Below, piece by piece: positions 45,710-55,146 of a stretch of DNA of 64,000 nucleotides (positions are counted from its first letter, which is position 1; the number at the start of each line of letters is the position of its first letter). This DNA comes from Arthrobacter sp. MYb23 (GTDB lineage: Bacteria; Actinomycetota; Actinomycetes; Actinomycetales; Micrococcaceae), in contig NZ_PCPR01000003.1 of assembly GCF_002979775.1 (NCBI RefSeq), positions 124,001 through 188,000 on the forward strand. Reading direction: 5' to 3'. The notes under the pieces were generated by a model. It ran no database searches, was not told where the DNA came from, and worked only from the letters and a program-made list of their open reading frames with translations. Both the position numbers and the translations under genes were made by a program.

Positions 45710-46845
45710 GCTCCGCCAACACGTCCTATACGGCAGCAGAAATTACTGCCATGGAAGCCGCACTGACGGCTGCCCTTGCCGGTCCCCGAGGAGCCAATCC
45801 GTTGGTAGGGGCGGTAATCCTCAGTCCGCAGGGCGAGCAACTGGCAACCGGTTATCACCGGGGGGCCGGGACGGCCCATGCTGAAGCCGATGCGATTTCC
45901 GAAGCCCGGAAGAAGGGCATCGACACAGTCGGAACCACCATGGTGGTCACTTTGGAGCCCTGCAACCACGTGGGCAGAACCGGGCCCTGCGCCCAAGCCA
46001 TTATTGACGCGGGAATCGCCAGGGTGATTTACGCCGTCGACGATCCCCATGACCCCGCCGCGGGCGGTGCGCGCACGCTCACTGACGCAGGTGTTGTGGT
46101 CAGGTCCGGGCTGGAAGGCTGGAAGGCGCTGGATCTGAACCGTGACTGGTTCGACGCCGTTGCGGCAAAGCGTCCTTTCGTTACCTTGCATATCGCGCAG
46201 ACACTGGACAGCAGGATTGCCGCTGTGGACGGCACCAGCCAGTGGATCTCCTGCCCGGAGTCACTTGCCGACAATCACGGACTGCGGGGACTCATCGACG
46301 CAATCCTCGTGGGTACCGGCACCGTGCTGATCGACAACCCGCGCCTCACGGCCCGGACGCCGGACGGCGAACTTTCGGCTCACCAGCCCCTGCGTGCGGT
46401 CATGGGCCTGCGGGAAGTCCCTGAAGATGCTGCAGTCCGTGGCACCGACGGGCTTTTCGTTCACCTGCCAACCCGGGATCCTGCGGAAGCCCTGGACTCC
46501 CTGTTCGAACAGGGAGTCCGGCACCTCATGGTGGAAGGCGGCTCATCGATTCTGAGTACCTTCCTTGCAGCAGAGCTGGTGGACGAACTGATCGTCTACG
46601 TCGCCCCCACGTTGCTCGGATCCGGAACGCCGGCACTCAACGACCTCGGTATCACCACACTGGCAGAGGCCCAGCGCTGGTCCTGGGACGACGCCGGTGG
46701 CGGCGCCGTCCGGGTTCTCGGCAACGACCTTCGGCTGCACCTGCGTTCCCCTCGGGGCGCCGCCAGCACCATCACGAATTCGGTTTCGCAGAAGAATTTG
46801 ATTTCTCACAGTGAAGCTGCGGAATATCTCACAGGAGGAAACTGA
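45706..46845 (+). CDS. ribD: Bifunctional diaminohydroxyphosphoribosylaminopyrimidine deaminase / reductase
   Basis: 379 residues. The N-terminal deaminase domain has the zinc motif HAEADAISEA and EPCNHVGRTGPC; the reductase domain from about residue 160 has HIAQTLDSRIA and the NADPH-binding VEGGSSILS. Catalyses steps two and three of riboflavin synthesis. GTG overlaps the transporter stop. Confidence 0.96.
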   Translation: MSSANTSYTAAEITAMEAALTAALAGPRGANPLVGAVILSPQGEQLATGYHRGAGTAHAEADAISEARKKGIDTVGTTMVVTLEPCNHVGRTGPCAQAIIDAGIARVIYAVDDPHDPAAGGARTLTDAGVVVRSGLEGWKALDLNRDWFDAVAAKRPFVTLHIAQTLDSRIAAVDGTSQWISCPESLADNHGLRGLIDAILVGTGTVLIDNPRLTARTPDGELSAHQPLRAVMGLREVPEDAAVRGTDGLFVHLPTRDPAEALDSLFEQGVRHLMVEGGSSILSTFLAAELVDELIVYVAPTLLGSGTPALNDLGITTLAEAQRWSWDDAGGGAVRVLGNDLRLHLRSPRGAASTITNSVSQKNLISHSEAAEYLTGGN

Positions 46846-47474
46846 TGTTTACGGGAATCATTGCCGAGCAAGGCACTGTGCTGGGCATTGAACATGACGG
46901 CGATGCCAGCGCAACACTGCGTCTCAAAGCACCCACCACGGCGGAGGGATTGCCGTTGGGCGGTTCCATCGCCGTCAATGGGGTGTGCCTGACAGCCACT
47001 GAGATTGATGGCCAGGACTTCAGTGTGGATGTCATGGGCGAAACCTTGGTCCGCACCACCATCGGCGGACTGGCGCCGGGAGATGCCGTCAACCTGGAAC
47101 GCTGCGTACCCGCCGGTGGACGGCTGGACGGGCATGTTGTCCAGGGCCATGTGGACGGTGTTGGTGAGTTGCTGGAGCGTGAGCCGCTGGGAAACTGGGA
47201 TCGGCTCCGGTTTGGAGTGCCGGCCACGCTGGCGCGCTACATCGCCGAGAAGGGGTCGATCGCCGTCGACGGTGTCTCACTGACCGTGACCGCCGTCAGC
47301 CCTGCCGCCGAAGCGGCACCGTGGTTTGAAGTGGGGTTGATCCCCACCACGCTCGAAGAAACAGGCCTGGGTGCCAAGGAAGCGGGAGGCCGGGTGAACA
47401 TCGAAGTTGATGTGCTGGCCAAGTACACCGAACGCCTTCTGTCCTTCGCGCCTCAGCAGGGAGGCACCCGATGA
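46845..47474 (+). CDS. ribE: Riboflavin synthase alpha subunit
   Basis: 209 residues with two similar lumazine-binding beta barrels, beginning [10 protein letters not shown]. Converts two 6,7-dimethyl-8-ribityllumazine molecules to riboflavin. A strong AGGAGG lies upstream and the ATG overlaps the ribD stop by one base. Confidence 0.96.
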   Translation: MFTGIIAEQGTVLGIEHDGDASATLRLKAPTTAEGLPLGGSIAVNGVCLTATEIDGQDFSVDVMGETLVRTTIGGLAPGDAVNLERCVPAGGRLDGHVVQGHVDGVGELLEREPLGNWDRLRFGVPATLARYIAEKGSIAVDGVSLTVTAVSPAAEAAPWFEVGLIPTTLEETGLGAKEAGGRVNIEVDVLAKYTERLLSFAPQQGGTR

Positions 47475-48166
47475 GTGCTCCTGCCAAGACAACTCCGGCC
47501 GGCGCGGGACGTACCGGGCTGGATCCTGTTGAATCAGCCATCGCTGCCATGGCCGCAGGCCAAGCCGTGATCGTGGTGGACAACGAGGATCGCGAGAACG
47601 AAGGCGACATCATCTTCGCTGCCGAACACGCAACGCCGGCCCTGATGGGATGGACCATCCGCTATTCATCCGGCGTCATCTGTGTTCCCTTGGATAGAGA
47701 GCGTGCGGACGCCCTCATTCTGCCGCCCATGGTAGAGATCAACGAAGACGCCAAGGGCACCGCTTACACTGTTTCCTGCGATGCCGCGATCGGCGTCAGC
47801 ACCGGAATCTCGGCCACTGACCGTGCGTTGACGGCCCGGATCCTGGCGGATCCAAGCAGCACTCCGGCCTCGATCACCCGCCCCGGGCATATTTTCCCGT
47901 TGCGGGCGGTTAACGGGGGAGTGCGTGAACGCCCAGGTCACACGGAGGCTGCTGTGGACCTGTGTCGTCTTGCCGGGCTGGCCCCGGTGGGCGTGATCGC
48001 AGAGTTGGTACATGACGACGGTGAAATGATGCGGCTGGACAGCCTGCGCGATTTCGCCGCTGAACATGGATGCCCCCTCATCTCCATTGAGGATTTGGTG
48101 TCATATGTTGAGGCGGTAGAGTCCCGGGCGGCACATATTTCCCAGGAGGACGAGGAGAAGCGATGA
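47471..48166 (+). CDS. ribB: 3,4-dihydroxy-2-butanone-4-phosphate synthase
   Basis: 231 residues. Motif [16 protein letters not shown] holds catalytic acidic residues, and [18 protein letters not shown] and [14 protein letters not shown] are typical (the first split as [10 protein letters not shown]). Makes the four-carbon unit from ribulose 5-phosphate. It is a separate protein here, with an ATGA overlap on each side, where many bacteria have a fused RibBA. Confidence 0.95.
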   Translation: MSAPAKTTPAGAGRTGLDPVESAIAAMAAGQAVIVVDNEDRENEGDIIFAAEHATPALMGWTIRYSSGVICVPLDRERADALILPPMVEINEDAKGTAYTVSCDAAIGVSTGISATDRALTARILADPSSTPASITRPGHIFPLRAVNGGVRERPGHTEAAVDLCRLAGLAPVGVIAELVHDDGEMMRLDSLRDFAAEHGCPLISIEDLVSYVEAVESRAAHISQEDEEKR

Positions 48167-48882
48167 CCGCATCGACCACACGCAGCAGTGACCACACCGG
48201 TCCCGGACCGCACCCCGTCAGTGGTGGGCCGATCGTGCAACTGCCTACGGCTTTTGGTGACTTCGTGGCACAGGCGTGGACGGACCTCGAGACCGGCCAC
48301 GAGCACCTTGCCGTGAGTTCCCCCAACCCGCCCAAGGGTGGCCGCGCGCCGCTGGTACGGCTGCATTCGGAGTGCCTGACCGGTGACGTGTTCGGTTCCT
48401 ATCGCTGCGACTGCGGAGAGCAGCTGGCGTTTGCCCTGGAGCTCATCCATGCAGAGGGCGGGACACTGCTCTACCTGCGTGGCCAAGAGGGCCGCGGCAT
48501 CGGGCTGGCCAATAAGATCAAGGCGTATGCGCTGCAGGAAGCCGGCTTTGACACCGTGGAGGCCAACGAGCAACTCGGCTTGCCTGTTGATGCGCGTTCC
48601 TACACTGCGGCAGGCCAGATCCTGGCGGAAATGGGACTGCATGAGGTCCGGTTGCTGAGCAACAACCCCGACAAGCAGAACCGCCTTGCCCAAGCCGGAG
48701 TCACGGTTGTGGAGATGGTGCCCACCGAGGTTCCTTCCCGCGAACAGAACCTCCGGTATCTGCAGACCAAGAAAGACCGGATGGACCACCGGCTGGCGCT
48801 CGACGTCGAGCCCGTCAGCAACGGCAAATCGCCGGCACCCCACCCCTTTGACAACAACCAAGACCGAACGGATTCCCAGTAA
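48163..48882 (+). CDS. ribA: GTP cyclohydrolase II
   Basis: 239 residues; first committed step of riboflavin synthesis, opening GTP with loss of formate and pyrophosphate. Zinc cysteines lie in [31 protein letters not shown] binds GTP. A 20-residue polar N-terminal tail and a polar C-terminal tail flank the core. Confidence 0.96.
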   Translation: MTASTTRSSDHTGPGPHPVSGGPIVQLPTAFGDFVAQAWTDLETGHEHLAVSSPNPPKGGRAPLVRLHSECLTGDVFGSYRCDCGEQLAFALELIHAEGGTLLYLRGQEGRGIGLANKIKAYALQEAGFDTVEANEQLGLPVDARSYTAAGQILAEMGLHEVRLLSNNPDKQNRLAQAGVTVVEMVPTEVPSREQNLRYLQTKKDRMDHRLALDVEPVSNGKSPAPHPFDNNQDRTDSQ

Positions 48883-48884
48883 CC

Positions 48885-49370
48885 ATGAGCGGACACGGCG
48901 CGCCCACCATTGACCTCACCACCCTCAACCCCGAGGAAACTTCTCAGCTGAAGCTCGCCATTGTGGCCGCGAGCTGGCACACACAGATCATGGATGGTCT
49001 GGTTGACGGCGCCCTCCGCGCAGCCAAGGAAGCCGGGATCGCCGAACCAACGTTGCTCCGGGTTCCGGGCAGCTTTGAGCTTCCGGTTGCCGCGGCCAGG
49101 CTCGCGCCGCACTTTGACGCCGTCGTAGCCCTCGGTGTGGTCATCCGTGGTGGAACGCCTCACTTCGACTACGTCTGCCAGGCTGCGACGTCGGGCCTTA
49201 CCGACGTTAGCGTCCGCACCGGCGTGCCGGTTGGTTTCGGCGTCCTCACTTGCGACACCGAACAGCAGGGGATTGACCGGGCCGGCCTTCCGGGTTCCAA
49301 AGAAGACAAGGGCCACGAAGCAGTGACCGCTGCCCTTGCCACAGCTGTGACACTCAAGCACTTCAGCTAG
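48885..49370 (+). CDS. ribH: 6,7-dimethyl-8-ribityllumazine synthase
   Basis: 161 residues; joins the pyrimidine and butanone phosphate to lumazine, usually as a 60-mer capsid. Signatures are [28 protein letters not shown] with the catalytic His, and [14 protein letters not shown]. Begins 2 bases after the ribA stop and ends before a strong terminator, closing the operon. Confidence 0.96.
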   Translation: MSGHGAPTIDLTTLNPEETSQLKLAIVAASWHTQIMDGLVDGALRAAKEAGIAEPTLLRVPGSFELPVAAARLAPHFDAVVALGVVIRGGTPHFDYVCQAATSGLTDVSVRTGVPVGFGVLTCDTEQQGIDRAGLPGSKEDKGHEAVTAALATAVTLKHFS

Positions 49371-49385
49371 ACGCCCTTGGTGTCC

Positions 49386-49421
49386 AAGGGGATGTGAGTG
49401 TGTCTTCACTCACATCCCCTT
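49386..49421 (+). terminator. Riboflavin operon terminator
   Basis: Fifteen-bp perfect stem AAGGGGATGTGAGTG / CACTCACATCCCCTT with a 6-nt loop, 16 bases after the ribH stop. Confidence 0.85.
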
Positions 49422-49464
49422 CGTCATGCAACGCCCCAACAAGCGGTGGTCGCCCCGGAGCAAG

Positions 49465-49470
49465 TAGTCT
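49465..49470 (+). promoter_or_regulatory. Putative -10 box, leaderless start of hisE
   Basis: TAGTCT with 7 nt to GTG. GGAGG also lies in that gap but is too close to the start for a good ribosome site. Confidence 0.5.
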
Positions 49471-49477
49471 GGAGGGC

Positions 49478-49741
49478 GTGAAGAATTTCGAGACGCTGTT
49501 CGCAGAACTGAGTGAGAAAGCAGCGACCCGCCCGGCAGGTTCGCGCACGGTTGCCGAACTGGACTCCGGAATCCATGGCATCGGCAAGAAGGTGGTCGAA
49601 GAGGCCGCCGAAGTCTGGATGGCCGCGGAGTACGAATCGGACGAAGCCGCCGCTGAGGAGATCTCCCAGTTGCTGTACCACCTGCAGGTCCTCATGCTCG
49701 CCAAGGGCCTCACCCTGGAAGACGTTTACAAGCATCTTTAG
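49478..49741 (+). CDS. hisE: Phosphoribosyl-ATP diphosphatase
   Basis: 87 residues, all-alpha MazG-like fold, second step of histidine synthesis. [17 protein letters not shown] carries the metal-binding Glu residues, then [18 protein letters not shown]. The start is GTG at 49478, giving [10 protein letters not shown] at the N-terminus; the frame extends upstream over the riboflavin terminator but that is not coding. Confidence 0.94.
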   Translation: MKNFETLFAELSEKAATRPAGSRTVAELDSGIHGIGKKVVEEAAEVWMAAEYESDEAAAEEISQLLYHLQVLMLAKGLTLEDVYKHL

Positions 49742-49781
49742 CCACGCCACTCCGCATGCCTGTTGCGGAGCCCCCTGCGTG
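49742..49781 (+). other. Nested hairpin between hisE and hisG
   Basis: Arms CCACGC/GCGTGG and CTCCGC/GCGGAG form a nested stem immediately after the hisE stop. It could terminate a fraction of transcripts or protect the hisE mRNA end. Confidence 0.45.
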
Positions 49782-49825
49782 GCCAAGGTGCCTGAAAACT
49801 TCCATTCCAACAAGAAAGTCTCCCA

Positions 49826-50686
49826 ATGCTCCGTGTAGCAGTCCCCAACAAGGGATCCCTGTCCGAAGCCGCCTCGGCAATGTTGTCCGAGGCCGGTTAC
49901 CGCCAGCGCCGCGACACCCGCGAACTGGTCATGGTTGATCCGGACAATGAAATTGAGTTCTTCTTCCTCCGTCCCCGCGACATCGCCGTCTATGTAGGCC
50001 AGGGCACCCTGGACGTAGGCATCACCGGCCGCGACCTCTTGCTGGACGCAAAGGTGGAAGCCGAAGAACTGCTTCCCCTGGGCTTCGCGCCCTCCACGTT
50101 CCGTTTCGCAGGCCCCGTAGGTGACTTCACCGGCGTCGAGCAGCTCGAAGGCAAGCGCCTCGCCACCAGTTACGACGGACTTCTTCGGGACTACCTTTCC
50201 GAGCGGGGCGTGAACGCCACAGTGGTCCGCTTGGACGGTGCCGTGGAATCTTCGGTCCGTCTCGGCGTGGCGGATGCAATCGCCGACGTCGTTGAAACGG
50301 GTAACACCCTCAAGGCTGCCGGTATGGAGATCTTTGGCGATCCCATCCTGAAGTCCGAGGCCGTGCTGATCCGGCGCTCCGGCTCAGGTGGAGCCGCCAA
50401 CGGAACTGCCAAGGAAATTGAGATTCTCATCCGACGCCTGCAGGGTGTCCTCGTGGCACGCCAGTACGTCCTGATGGACTATGACATCCGCAAGGACCTG
50501 GTGGAAGACGCGGCAGCACTGACTCCGGGCCTTGAATCGCCCACGGTTTCACCGCTGCGGGATTCCGAGTGGGTTGCCGTGCGGTCCATGGTTCCCAAGA
50601 AGGAAACCAACCGCATCATGGACGAGCTGTACGATCTCGGTGCGCGCGCCATCCTGGTCAGCAGCATCCACGCCTGCCGTATCTGA
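49826..50686 (+). CDS. hisG: ATP phosphoribosyltransferase, long form
   Basis: 286 residues; first, feedback-inhibited step of histidine synthesis. Starts LRVAVPNKGSLSE, with VGITGRDLL and the PRPP site DAIADVVETGNTLKAAG. The C-terminal 75 residues (EWVAVRSMVPKK..., ILVSSIHACRI) form the regulatory domain that binds histidine, so no HisZ is needed. Confidence 0.96.
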   Translation: MLRVAVPNKGSLSEAASAMLSEAGYRQRRDTRELVMVDPDNEIEFFFLRPRDIAVYVGQGTLDVGITGRDLLLDAKVEAEELLPLGFAPSTFRFAGPVGDFTGVEQLEGKRLATSYDGLLRDYLSERGVNATVVRLDGAVESSVRLGVADAIADVVETGNTLKAAGMEIFGDPILKSEAVLIRRSGSGGAANGTAKEIEILIRRLQGVLVARQYVLMDYDIRKDLVEDAAALTPGLESPTVSPLRDSEWVAVRSMVPKKETNRIMDELYDLGARAILVSSIHACRI

Positions 50687-50750
50687 TCCGGCGCAGCACC
50701 TTCACGCCGCGCATCAAACTGCAGAGTTCAGAAATGTTTAGGAGCAGCAC

Positions 50751-51527
50751 ATGGCCGTAGCCGTACGCGTCATCCCTTGCCTGGATGTCGATGCAGGCCG
50801 CGTCGTCAAGGGCGTCAACTTTGAAGGCCTCCGCGACGCCGGTGATCCGGTGGAACTGGCGCACCGGTACGACAATGGCGGGGCCGACGAACTGACGTTC
50901 CTGGACGTCACTGCGTCGTCCGGTAACCGGGAAACCACGTTCGACGTCGTTCGCCGCACCGCGGAGGAAGTATTCATTCCCCTCACCGTGGGCGGAGGCG
51001 TCCGAGGTGTTGCCGAGGTGGACAAGCTCCTGCGTTTCGGTGCGGACAAGGCGTCCATCAATACCGCAGCCGTTGCCCGGCCTGATGTCATTGATGAGAT
51101 CACCCGTCACTTTGGCTCGCAGGTGCTGGTGCTCTCCGTGGATGCGCGCCGGACCCGCGAAGGTGACGTCCCGACGTCGTCCGGTTTTGAAGTCACCACC
51201 CATGGTGGCCGCACAGGGACCGGGATCGATGCCATCGCCTGGGCCAAAGAAGCCGCCGACCGGGGCGTGGGAGAAATCCTGCTCAACTCCATTGATGCCG
51301 ACGGCACCAAGGACGGGTTCGATCTCGAGCTGATCCGCCTGGTTCGTGCCGCCGTGAACATTCCGATCATCGCTTCAGGCGGGGCCGGGGTGCCTGCGCA
51401 TTTCCCGCCCGCCGTACAGGCAGGCGCAGATGCCGTACTGGCGGCGTCGGTGTTCCACTTCGGGCCGGACGACATGATCGCCCAGGTCAAGACCGCGATC
51501 CGCGAGGCGGGCTTCGAGGTTCGCTAG
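50751..51527 (+). CDS. hisF: Imidazole glycerol phosphate synthase cyclase subunit
   Basis: 258-residue TIM barrel, working with HisH to form imidazole glycerol phosphate and AICAR. Catalytic Asp in [14 protein letters not shown] and in [13 protein letters not shown]; phosphate loops TVGGGV and [17 protein letters not shown] precedes ATG. Followed by a long hairpin terminator; hisH, hisA, hisB, hisC and hisD are not in the window. Confidence 0.96.
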   Translation: MAVAVRVIPCLDVDAGRVVKGVNFEGLRDAGDPVELAHRYDNGGADELTFLDVTASSGNRETTFDVVRRTAEEVFIPLTVGGGVRGVAEVDKLLRFGADKASINTAAVARPDVIDEITRHFGSQVLVLSVDARRTREGDVPTSSGFEVTTHGGRTGTGIDAIAWAKEAADRGVGEILLNSIDADGTKDGFDLELIRLVRAAVNIPIIASGGAGVPAHFPPAVQAGADAVLAASVFHFGPDDMIAQVKTAIREAGFEVR

Positions 51528-51534
51528 CAACTAC

Positions 51535-51593
51535 GCCTTTAAAGCAGTAATGGAGGGTCACCGCGCGGTGGCTCTCCATTACTGATTAAAGGC
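51535..51593. terminator. Shared hairpin between hisF and the TIGR03085 gene
   Basis: Long stem built from GCCTTTAA/TTAAAGGC, CAGTAATGGAG/CTCCATTACTG and an inner GC-rich part. It lies between convergent genes and can end transcripts from both sides. Confidence 0.85.
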
Positions 51594-51604
51594 ATCTGAA
51601 AGAG

Positions 51605-52249
51605 TTACAGCCCGATGTCCGCTGACTGCAACAGCGCGACGGCGTCCGGCTGGCCTTCGAAGGTGACGAGGGCCTGGCTGGTGCGGCCATGCGCGTGCAT
51701 GAGCAGCTCGCCGGGCTCACCGACGATTGCCACTGAAACGGGGGCGCGCTTGGCTACGTGCCGAGGGCCTGTGGGCCGCACAAGCACTATGCCGAGGTCC
51801 ACGCCACGGTAAAGGAAGGCAGCTCGTTTGATGAGTTCGTCCCAGAGGGCGTCCGAATAGGCCTCATCCAGGGCGCGGGGCGCCCAACGGTCACCTGCGC
51901 GGCGAATGTCCTCGGTGTGCACGAAGTACTCAATGAGGTTTGACGTCTCATCCAAGGCTTTGATCTTCAAGGGGGACAGGGCCGGTGGGCCGCCGCGGAA
52001 GGTTCTGACGAGCTCCGCGTAGGCGTCCGAGCTCTTCAGCTTCTCTGCCAGCTTGGCGGTGGCCTTTTCGGAGGCCTTGCCCAAACTGGGAATCAGGAGG
52101 CCCAAGCCCACCGCGATCTTCCGTTCCCGCAGGTATAAGTGCGCGGCAAGATCCCGGGTCAACCACCCTTCGCAGAGCGTGGGGGAGTCAGGCCCGGCCG
52201 CCAAGAGGGTTTCGGCCAGTACTTCTCGGGAAGGATCGACGAAATGCAT
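51605..52249 (-). CDS. TIGR03085-family metal-binding protein (DinB/maleylpyruvate-isomerase-like fold)
   Basis: 214 residues. The N-terminus resembles mycothiol-dependent maleylpyruvate isomerase proteins: [19 protein letters not shown] and later [15 protein letters not shown], both with His residues of a four-helix metal site. Probably a mycothiol-linked enzyme; reaction unknown. ATG at 52249 is chosen because a TAGTTT box lies 8 nt upstream and the family begins there. It is sandwiched head-to-head with hisI. Confidence 0.85.
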   Translation of the reverse strand: MHFVDPSREVLAETLLAAGPDSPTLCEGWLTRDLAAHLYLRERKIAVGLGLLIPSLGKASEKATAKLAEKLKSSDAYAELVRTFRGGPPALSPLKIKALDETSNLIEYFVHTEDIRRAGDRWAPRALDEAYSDALWDELIKRAAFLYRGVDLGIVLVRPTGPRHVAKRAPVSVAIVGEPGELLMHAHGRTSQALVTFEGQPDAVALLQSADIGL

Positions 52250-52257
52250 CACTTGTG

Positions 52258-52263
52258 AAACTA
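52258..52263 (-). promoter_or_regulatory. Putative -10 box, leaderless start of TIGR03085 gene
   Basis: TAGTTT on the minus strand with 8 nt to ATG. Confidence 0.5.
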
Positions 52264-52325
52264 GCACGATCGGAGCACTCTTGCGCACTGGAACCGCCGC
52301 AGAATCCGGCTCCCGTCAAAGGCAC

Positions 52326-52331
52326 TAGACT
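52326..52331 (+). promoter_or_regulatory. Putative -10 box, leaderless start of hisI
   Basis: TAGACT with 7 nt to ATG at 52339; this also selects the start. Confidence 0.55.
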
Positions 52332-52338
52332 TGATCTG

Positions 52339-52755
52339 ATGTCAGAGCAGTCCGCCCCCAGCCCAACTCCTGCCGCGGAGCTCTCAAGCGACCCCGCGAG
52401 CCCCTTGCCGCAGGAGATCGCCAGCGCCCTGAAGCGGGATTCTTCCGGCCTCGTTGCAGCTATCGTGCAACAACACGATACCAACGAGGTCCTCATGCTC
52501 GGCTGGATGGATGACGAGGCGCTCCACCGCACCATGACATCCGGCAGGGTCACGTTCTACTCCCGCTCCCGCCAGGAGTACTGGCGCAAGGGCGACACCT
52601 CCGGACACGTACAGTTCGTGAAGTCTGTTGCCCTTGACTGCGACGGCGATGCCCTTTTGATCCGTGTGGACCAGATTGGCGCAGCCTGCCACACCGGAAC
52701 CCGGACCTGCTTCGATGGTCGCGACTTCGCCGTCGTCACGGGTCACCGCGACTAA
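52339..52755 (+). CDS. hisI: Phosphoribosyl-AMP cyclohydrolase
   Basis: 138 residues; third step of histidine synthesis. [18 protein letters not shown] is followed by the metal site [15 protein letters not shown] and zinc cysteines in [12 protein letters not shown]. An N-terminal Ser/Pro/Ala tail of about 30 residues precedes the domain. It is 58 bases upstream of trpE, so histidine and tryptophan genes probably share a transcript here. Confidence 0.95.
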   Translation: MSEQSAPSPTPAAELSSDPASPLPQEIASALKRDSSGLVAAIVQQHDTNEVLMLGWMDDEALHRTMTSGRVTFYSRSRQEYWRKGDTSGHVQFVKSVALDCDGDALLIRVDQIGAACHTGTRTCFDGRDFAVVTGHRD

Positions 52756-52813
52756 GGCACCCACTACTTTCCACTGACGCACCACCTCAGACAATAAGGC
52801 GGAGAACATAGCC

Positions 52814-54397
52814 ATGCAGGACCTTGGAATCATCAGCCCGGGCCTGGAAGAGTTCCGCGAACTCGCCGTCCACAGCCGTGTCATCCCTGTCCGACTCAAG
52901 GTTTTGGCGGACGCCGAGACTCCTATCGGCTTGTACCGGAAGCTGGCCAAAGGACAACCGGGCACCTTCCTCCTGGAATCAGCAGCGGTTGGCGGTGCCT
53001 GGTCCCGCTATTCCTTCATTGGTTCGAAGTCCCGCGCAACGCTGACCACCAAGGACGGGGAAGCTCACTGGATTGGTGAGCCGCCCGTGGGGGTTCCCGT
53101 CTCGGGTAACCCCGTTGACGCGGTGCGGGACACCATTGCGGCACTCCAAACTGACCGCTTTGATGGGTTGCCGCCGTTCACGTCCGGCTTGGTTGGTTTC
53201 CTTGGCTGGGAAGCGGTCCGTCACTGGGAGCGGCTGACGTCCCCGCCAGAGGATGATCTGCAGCTGCCCGAAATGGCACTGAACCTGGTCACGGACATGG
53301 CCGTGCACGACAACATGGACGGCACGGTCCTCCTCATCGCCAATGCCATCAACTTTGATGACAGCTCTGAGCGCGTGGACGATGCCTGGCACGACGCCGT
53401 GGCCCGCGTGAAGGGCTTGCTGGACCAGATCAGCACACCGGTTGCCCAACCCGTGTCCGTACTTGAAACGGCTGCCCTGGACTTCGCCTCCAGCGTCCAG
53501 GAACGCTGGGACGAGGCCAAGTACTTGGAGGCAATCGACCGCGGCAAGGAAGCCATTGTTGACGGCGAAGTTTTCCAGGTAGTCATCTCCCGGCGATTCG
53601 AGATGGAGTGCGCCGCGGACCCCTTGGATGTTTACCGCGTCCTGCGCAACACCAACCCCAGCCCGTACATGTACCTCTTCAGCCTGGAGGACGCAGACGG
53701 CCGCGAGTACTCGATCGTAGGCTCTTCGCCGGAAGCTCTGGTCACCGTCACCGGTGAGGAAGTCATCACCCACCCCATTGCCGGTTCGCGGCCCCGTGGC
53801 AAGACCGTGGAGGGGGATAAGGCGTTGGCAACCGAGCTGCTGGCCGACCAGAAAGAACGCGCAGAGCACCTGATGCTGGTGGATCTTTCACGCAACGACC
53901 TCTCCAAGGTCTGCGTGGCCGGAACCGTGGACGTTACACAGTTCATGGAAGTGGAGAGGTTTAGCCACATCATGCACCTGGTGTCCACCGTGGTCGGCGA
54001 GCTGGCACCCCACGCCAAGGCCTATGACGTCCTCAAAGCCACGTTCCCGGCAGGCACCCTATCCGGTGCGCCCAAGCCGCGTGCGCTGAGGCTGCTCGAT
54101 GAACTCGAACCGCACAGGCGCGGCATCTACGGTGGCGTGGTTGGCTACCTGGACTTCGCCGGAGACATGGACATGGCTATTGCCATCCGGTCCGCACTTC
54201 TCCGCGAGGGACGCGCCTACGTACAGGCCGGCGGTGGAATTGTGGCTGATTCCCATAAGCCCTCGGAAGCTCTGGAGACGGTGAACAAGGCCGCTGCGCC
54301 CCTCCGTGCCGTGCACACAGCCGGGTCGCTGCAGAACATTTCCGCGAACGCCCTGCGGAACGTGGACGGATCCGACGACGGGACGTCGGCCTCATGA
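52814..54397 (+). CDS. trpE: Anthranilate synthase component I
   Basis: 527 residues; makes anthranilate from chorismate with the TrpG glutaminase. The N-terminal Trp feedback site is near LLESAAVGGAWSRYSFIG; chorismate-binding motifs include GSSPEALV, PIAGSRPRGKT, VDLSRNDL and TFPAGTLSGAPKPRAL. TrpG and TrpD are not in this region. Ends with an ATGA overlap to the next gene. Confidence 0.96.
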   Translation: MQDLGIISPGLEEFRELAVHSRVIPVRLKVLADAETPIGLYRKLAKGQPGTFLLESAAVGGAWSRYSFIGSKSRATLTTKDGEAHWIGEPPVGVPVSGNPVDAVRDTIAALQTDRFDGLPPFTSGLVGFLGWEAVRHWERLTSPPEDDLQLPEMALNLVTDMAVHDNMDGTVLLIANAINFDDSSERVDDAWHDAVARVKGLLDQISTPVAQPVSVLETAALDFASSVQERWDEAKYLEAIDRGKEAIVDGEVFQVVISRRFEMECAADPLDVYRVLRNTNPSPYMYLFSLEDADGREYSIVGSSPEALVTVTGEEVITHPIAGSRPRGKTVEGDKALATELLADQKERAEHLMLVDLSRNDLSKVCVAGTVDVTQFMEVERFSHIMHLVSTVVGELAPHAKAYDVLKATFPAGTLSGAPKPRALRLLDELEPHRRGIYGGVVGYLDFAGDMDMAIAIRSALLREGRAYVQAGGGIVADSHKPSEALETVNKAAAPLRAVHTAGSLQNISANALRNVDGSDDGTSAS

Positions 54398-54999
54398 GCA
54401 CGCCATCATCAGCGCCTTCCGTCAGGCAGTCGCCGCGTTGGGCACGAAAGTCCACTCTTGTCCTGGCCACCACCATCCTTGCCCTGGCAGTTTTTGGAGC
54501 GACCACTCAGACCTGGATCGAGGTCCGGCTGGACCCCACGGGTGCCTCGAACAGCGACCTCCATGTCCAAGGAAGCAAAGCGGCCACTGCGGTCACGGCA
54601 CTGGCCGTCGTCGCTCTGGCGGGCGGCTTGGCTGCATCCATCGCCGGAAAGATAGCGCGCTGGATCATCGCAGTGCTCATCGTTTTGTCCGCTGCGGGGA
54701 TCATCCTCGCGGCCGTCACCGTTTTGCTTGATCCTCTGGGAGCCGCACAAGGTTCCATCGCTGCCGCCACGGGAGTCTCGGGCGGGCAGGCTGATGCAGC
54801 AGTAACTGCGTTCCCGGTGATTGCCATCATTGCCGGGTCACTCTTGGCCGTCTGTGCTGTTGTTTTGCCGTTGGCGGGGCGTCATTGGACCTCGCGAACC
54901 AAGTATGACGCCGGCTCGCGGGGCAGGAAGAGCAGCAACGAACCGGTTGACGAGATCGACAGCTGGGACAGCCTCTCGCGCGGTGAAGACCCCACGTAA
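54394..54999 (+). CDS. Trp biosynthesis-associated membrane protein
   Basis: 201 residues with four hydrophobic helices (LVLATTILALAVFGA, VTALAVVALAGGLAAS, IIAVLIVLSAAGIILAA, VIAIIAGSLLAVCAVVL) and an acidic C-terminal tail, matching the TIGR02234 family placed between trpE and trpC in Actinobacteria. Function unknown; position suggests transport or membrane association linked to tryptophan. ATGA overlap with trpE. Confidence 0.87.
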   Translation: MSTPSSAPSVRQSPRWARKSTLVLATTILALAVFGATTQTWIEVRLDPTGASNSDLHVQGSKAATAVTALAVVALAGGLAASIAGKIARWIIAVLIVLSAAGIILAAVTVLLDPLGAAQGSIAAATGVSGGQADAAVTAFPVIAIIAGSLLAVCAVVLPLAGRHWTSRTKYDAGSRGRKSSNEPVDEIDSWDSLSRGEDPT

Positions 55000-55005
55000 G
55001 CAGTC

Positions 55006-55074
55006 ATGGCGGACTTTTGGGTGGGCCCGGTGCAAGAAACCCGGTGCAAGAAAGCCGGACACCACGTGTCCTGA
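55006..55074 (+). CDS. Candidate Trp leader peptide
   Basis: A 22-codon frame begins MADFW, with one Trp at codon 5, and ends inside a hairpin region. It starts 6 bases after the membrane-protein stop, so it could be translated by re-initiation; no good ribosome site is visible. It includes a 14-bp tandem duplication (55026-55053). A single Trp codon is weak for attenuation; it may be chance. Confidence 0.3.
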   Translation: MADFWVGPVQETRCKKAGHHVS

Positions 55075-55082
55075 GGTCCGGC
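55054..55082 (+). promoter_or_regulatory. Mutually exclusive hairpins ahead of HGxxPAAW-trpCBA
   Basis: GCCGGAC (55054-55060) can pair with GTCCGGC (55076-55082), while GGACAC (55057-55062) can pair with GTGTCC (55066-55071); the two cannot form together. They overlap the end of the small leader frame, an attenuator-like layout. Confidence 0.4.
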
Positions 55083-55146
55083 GATGTCCCGGCCGTCGTC
55101 AATAAATGGCAGAATGTAAGCAGTATTCATCCTGAGGAGATTTCAC

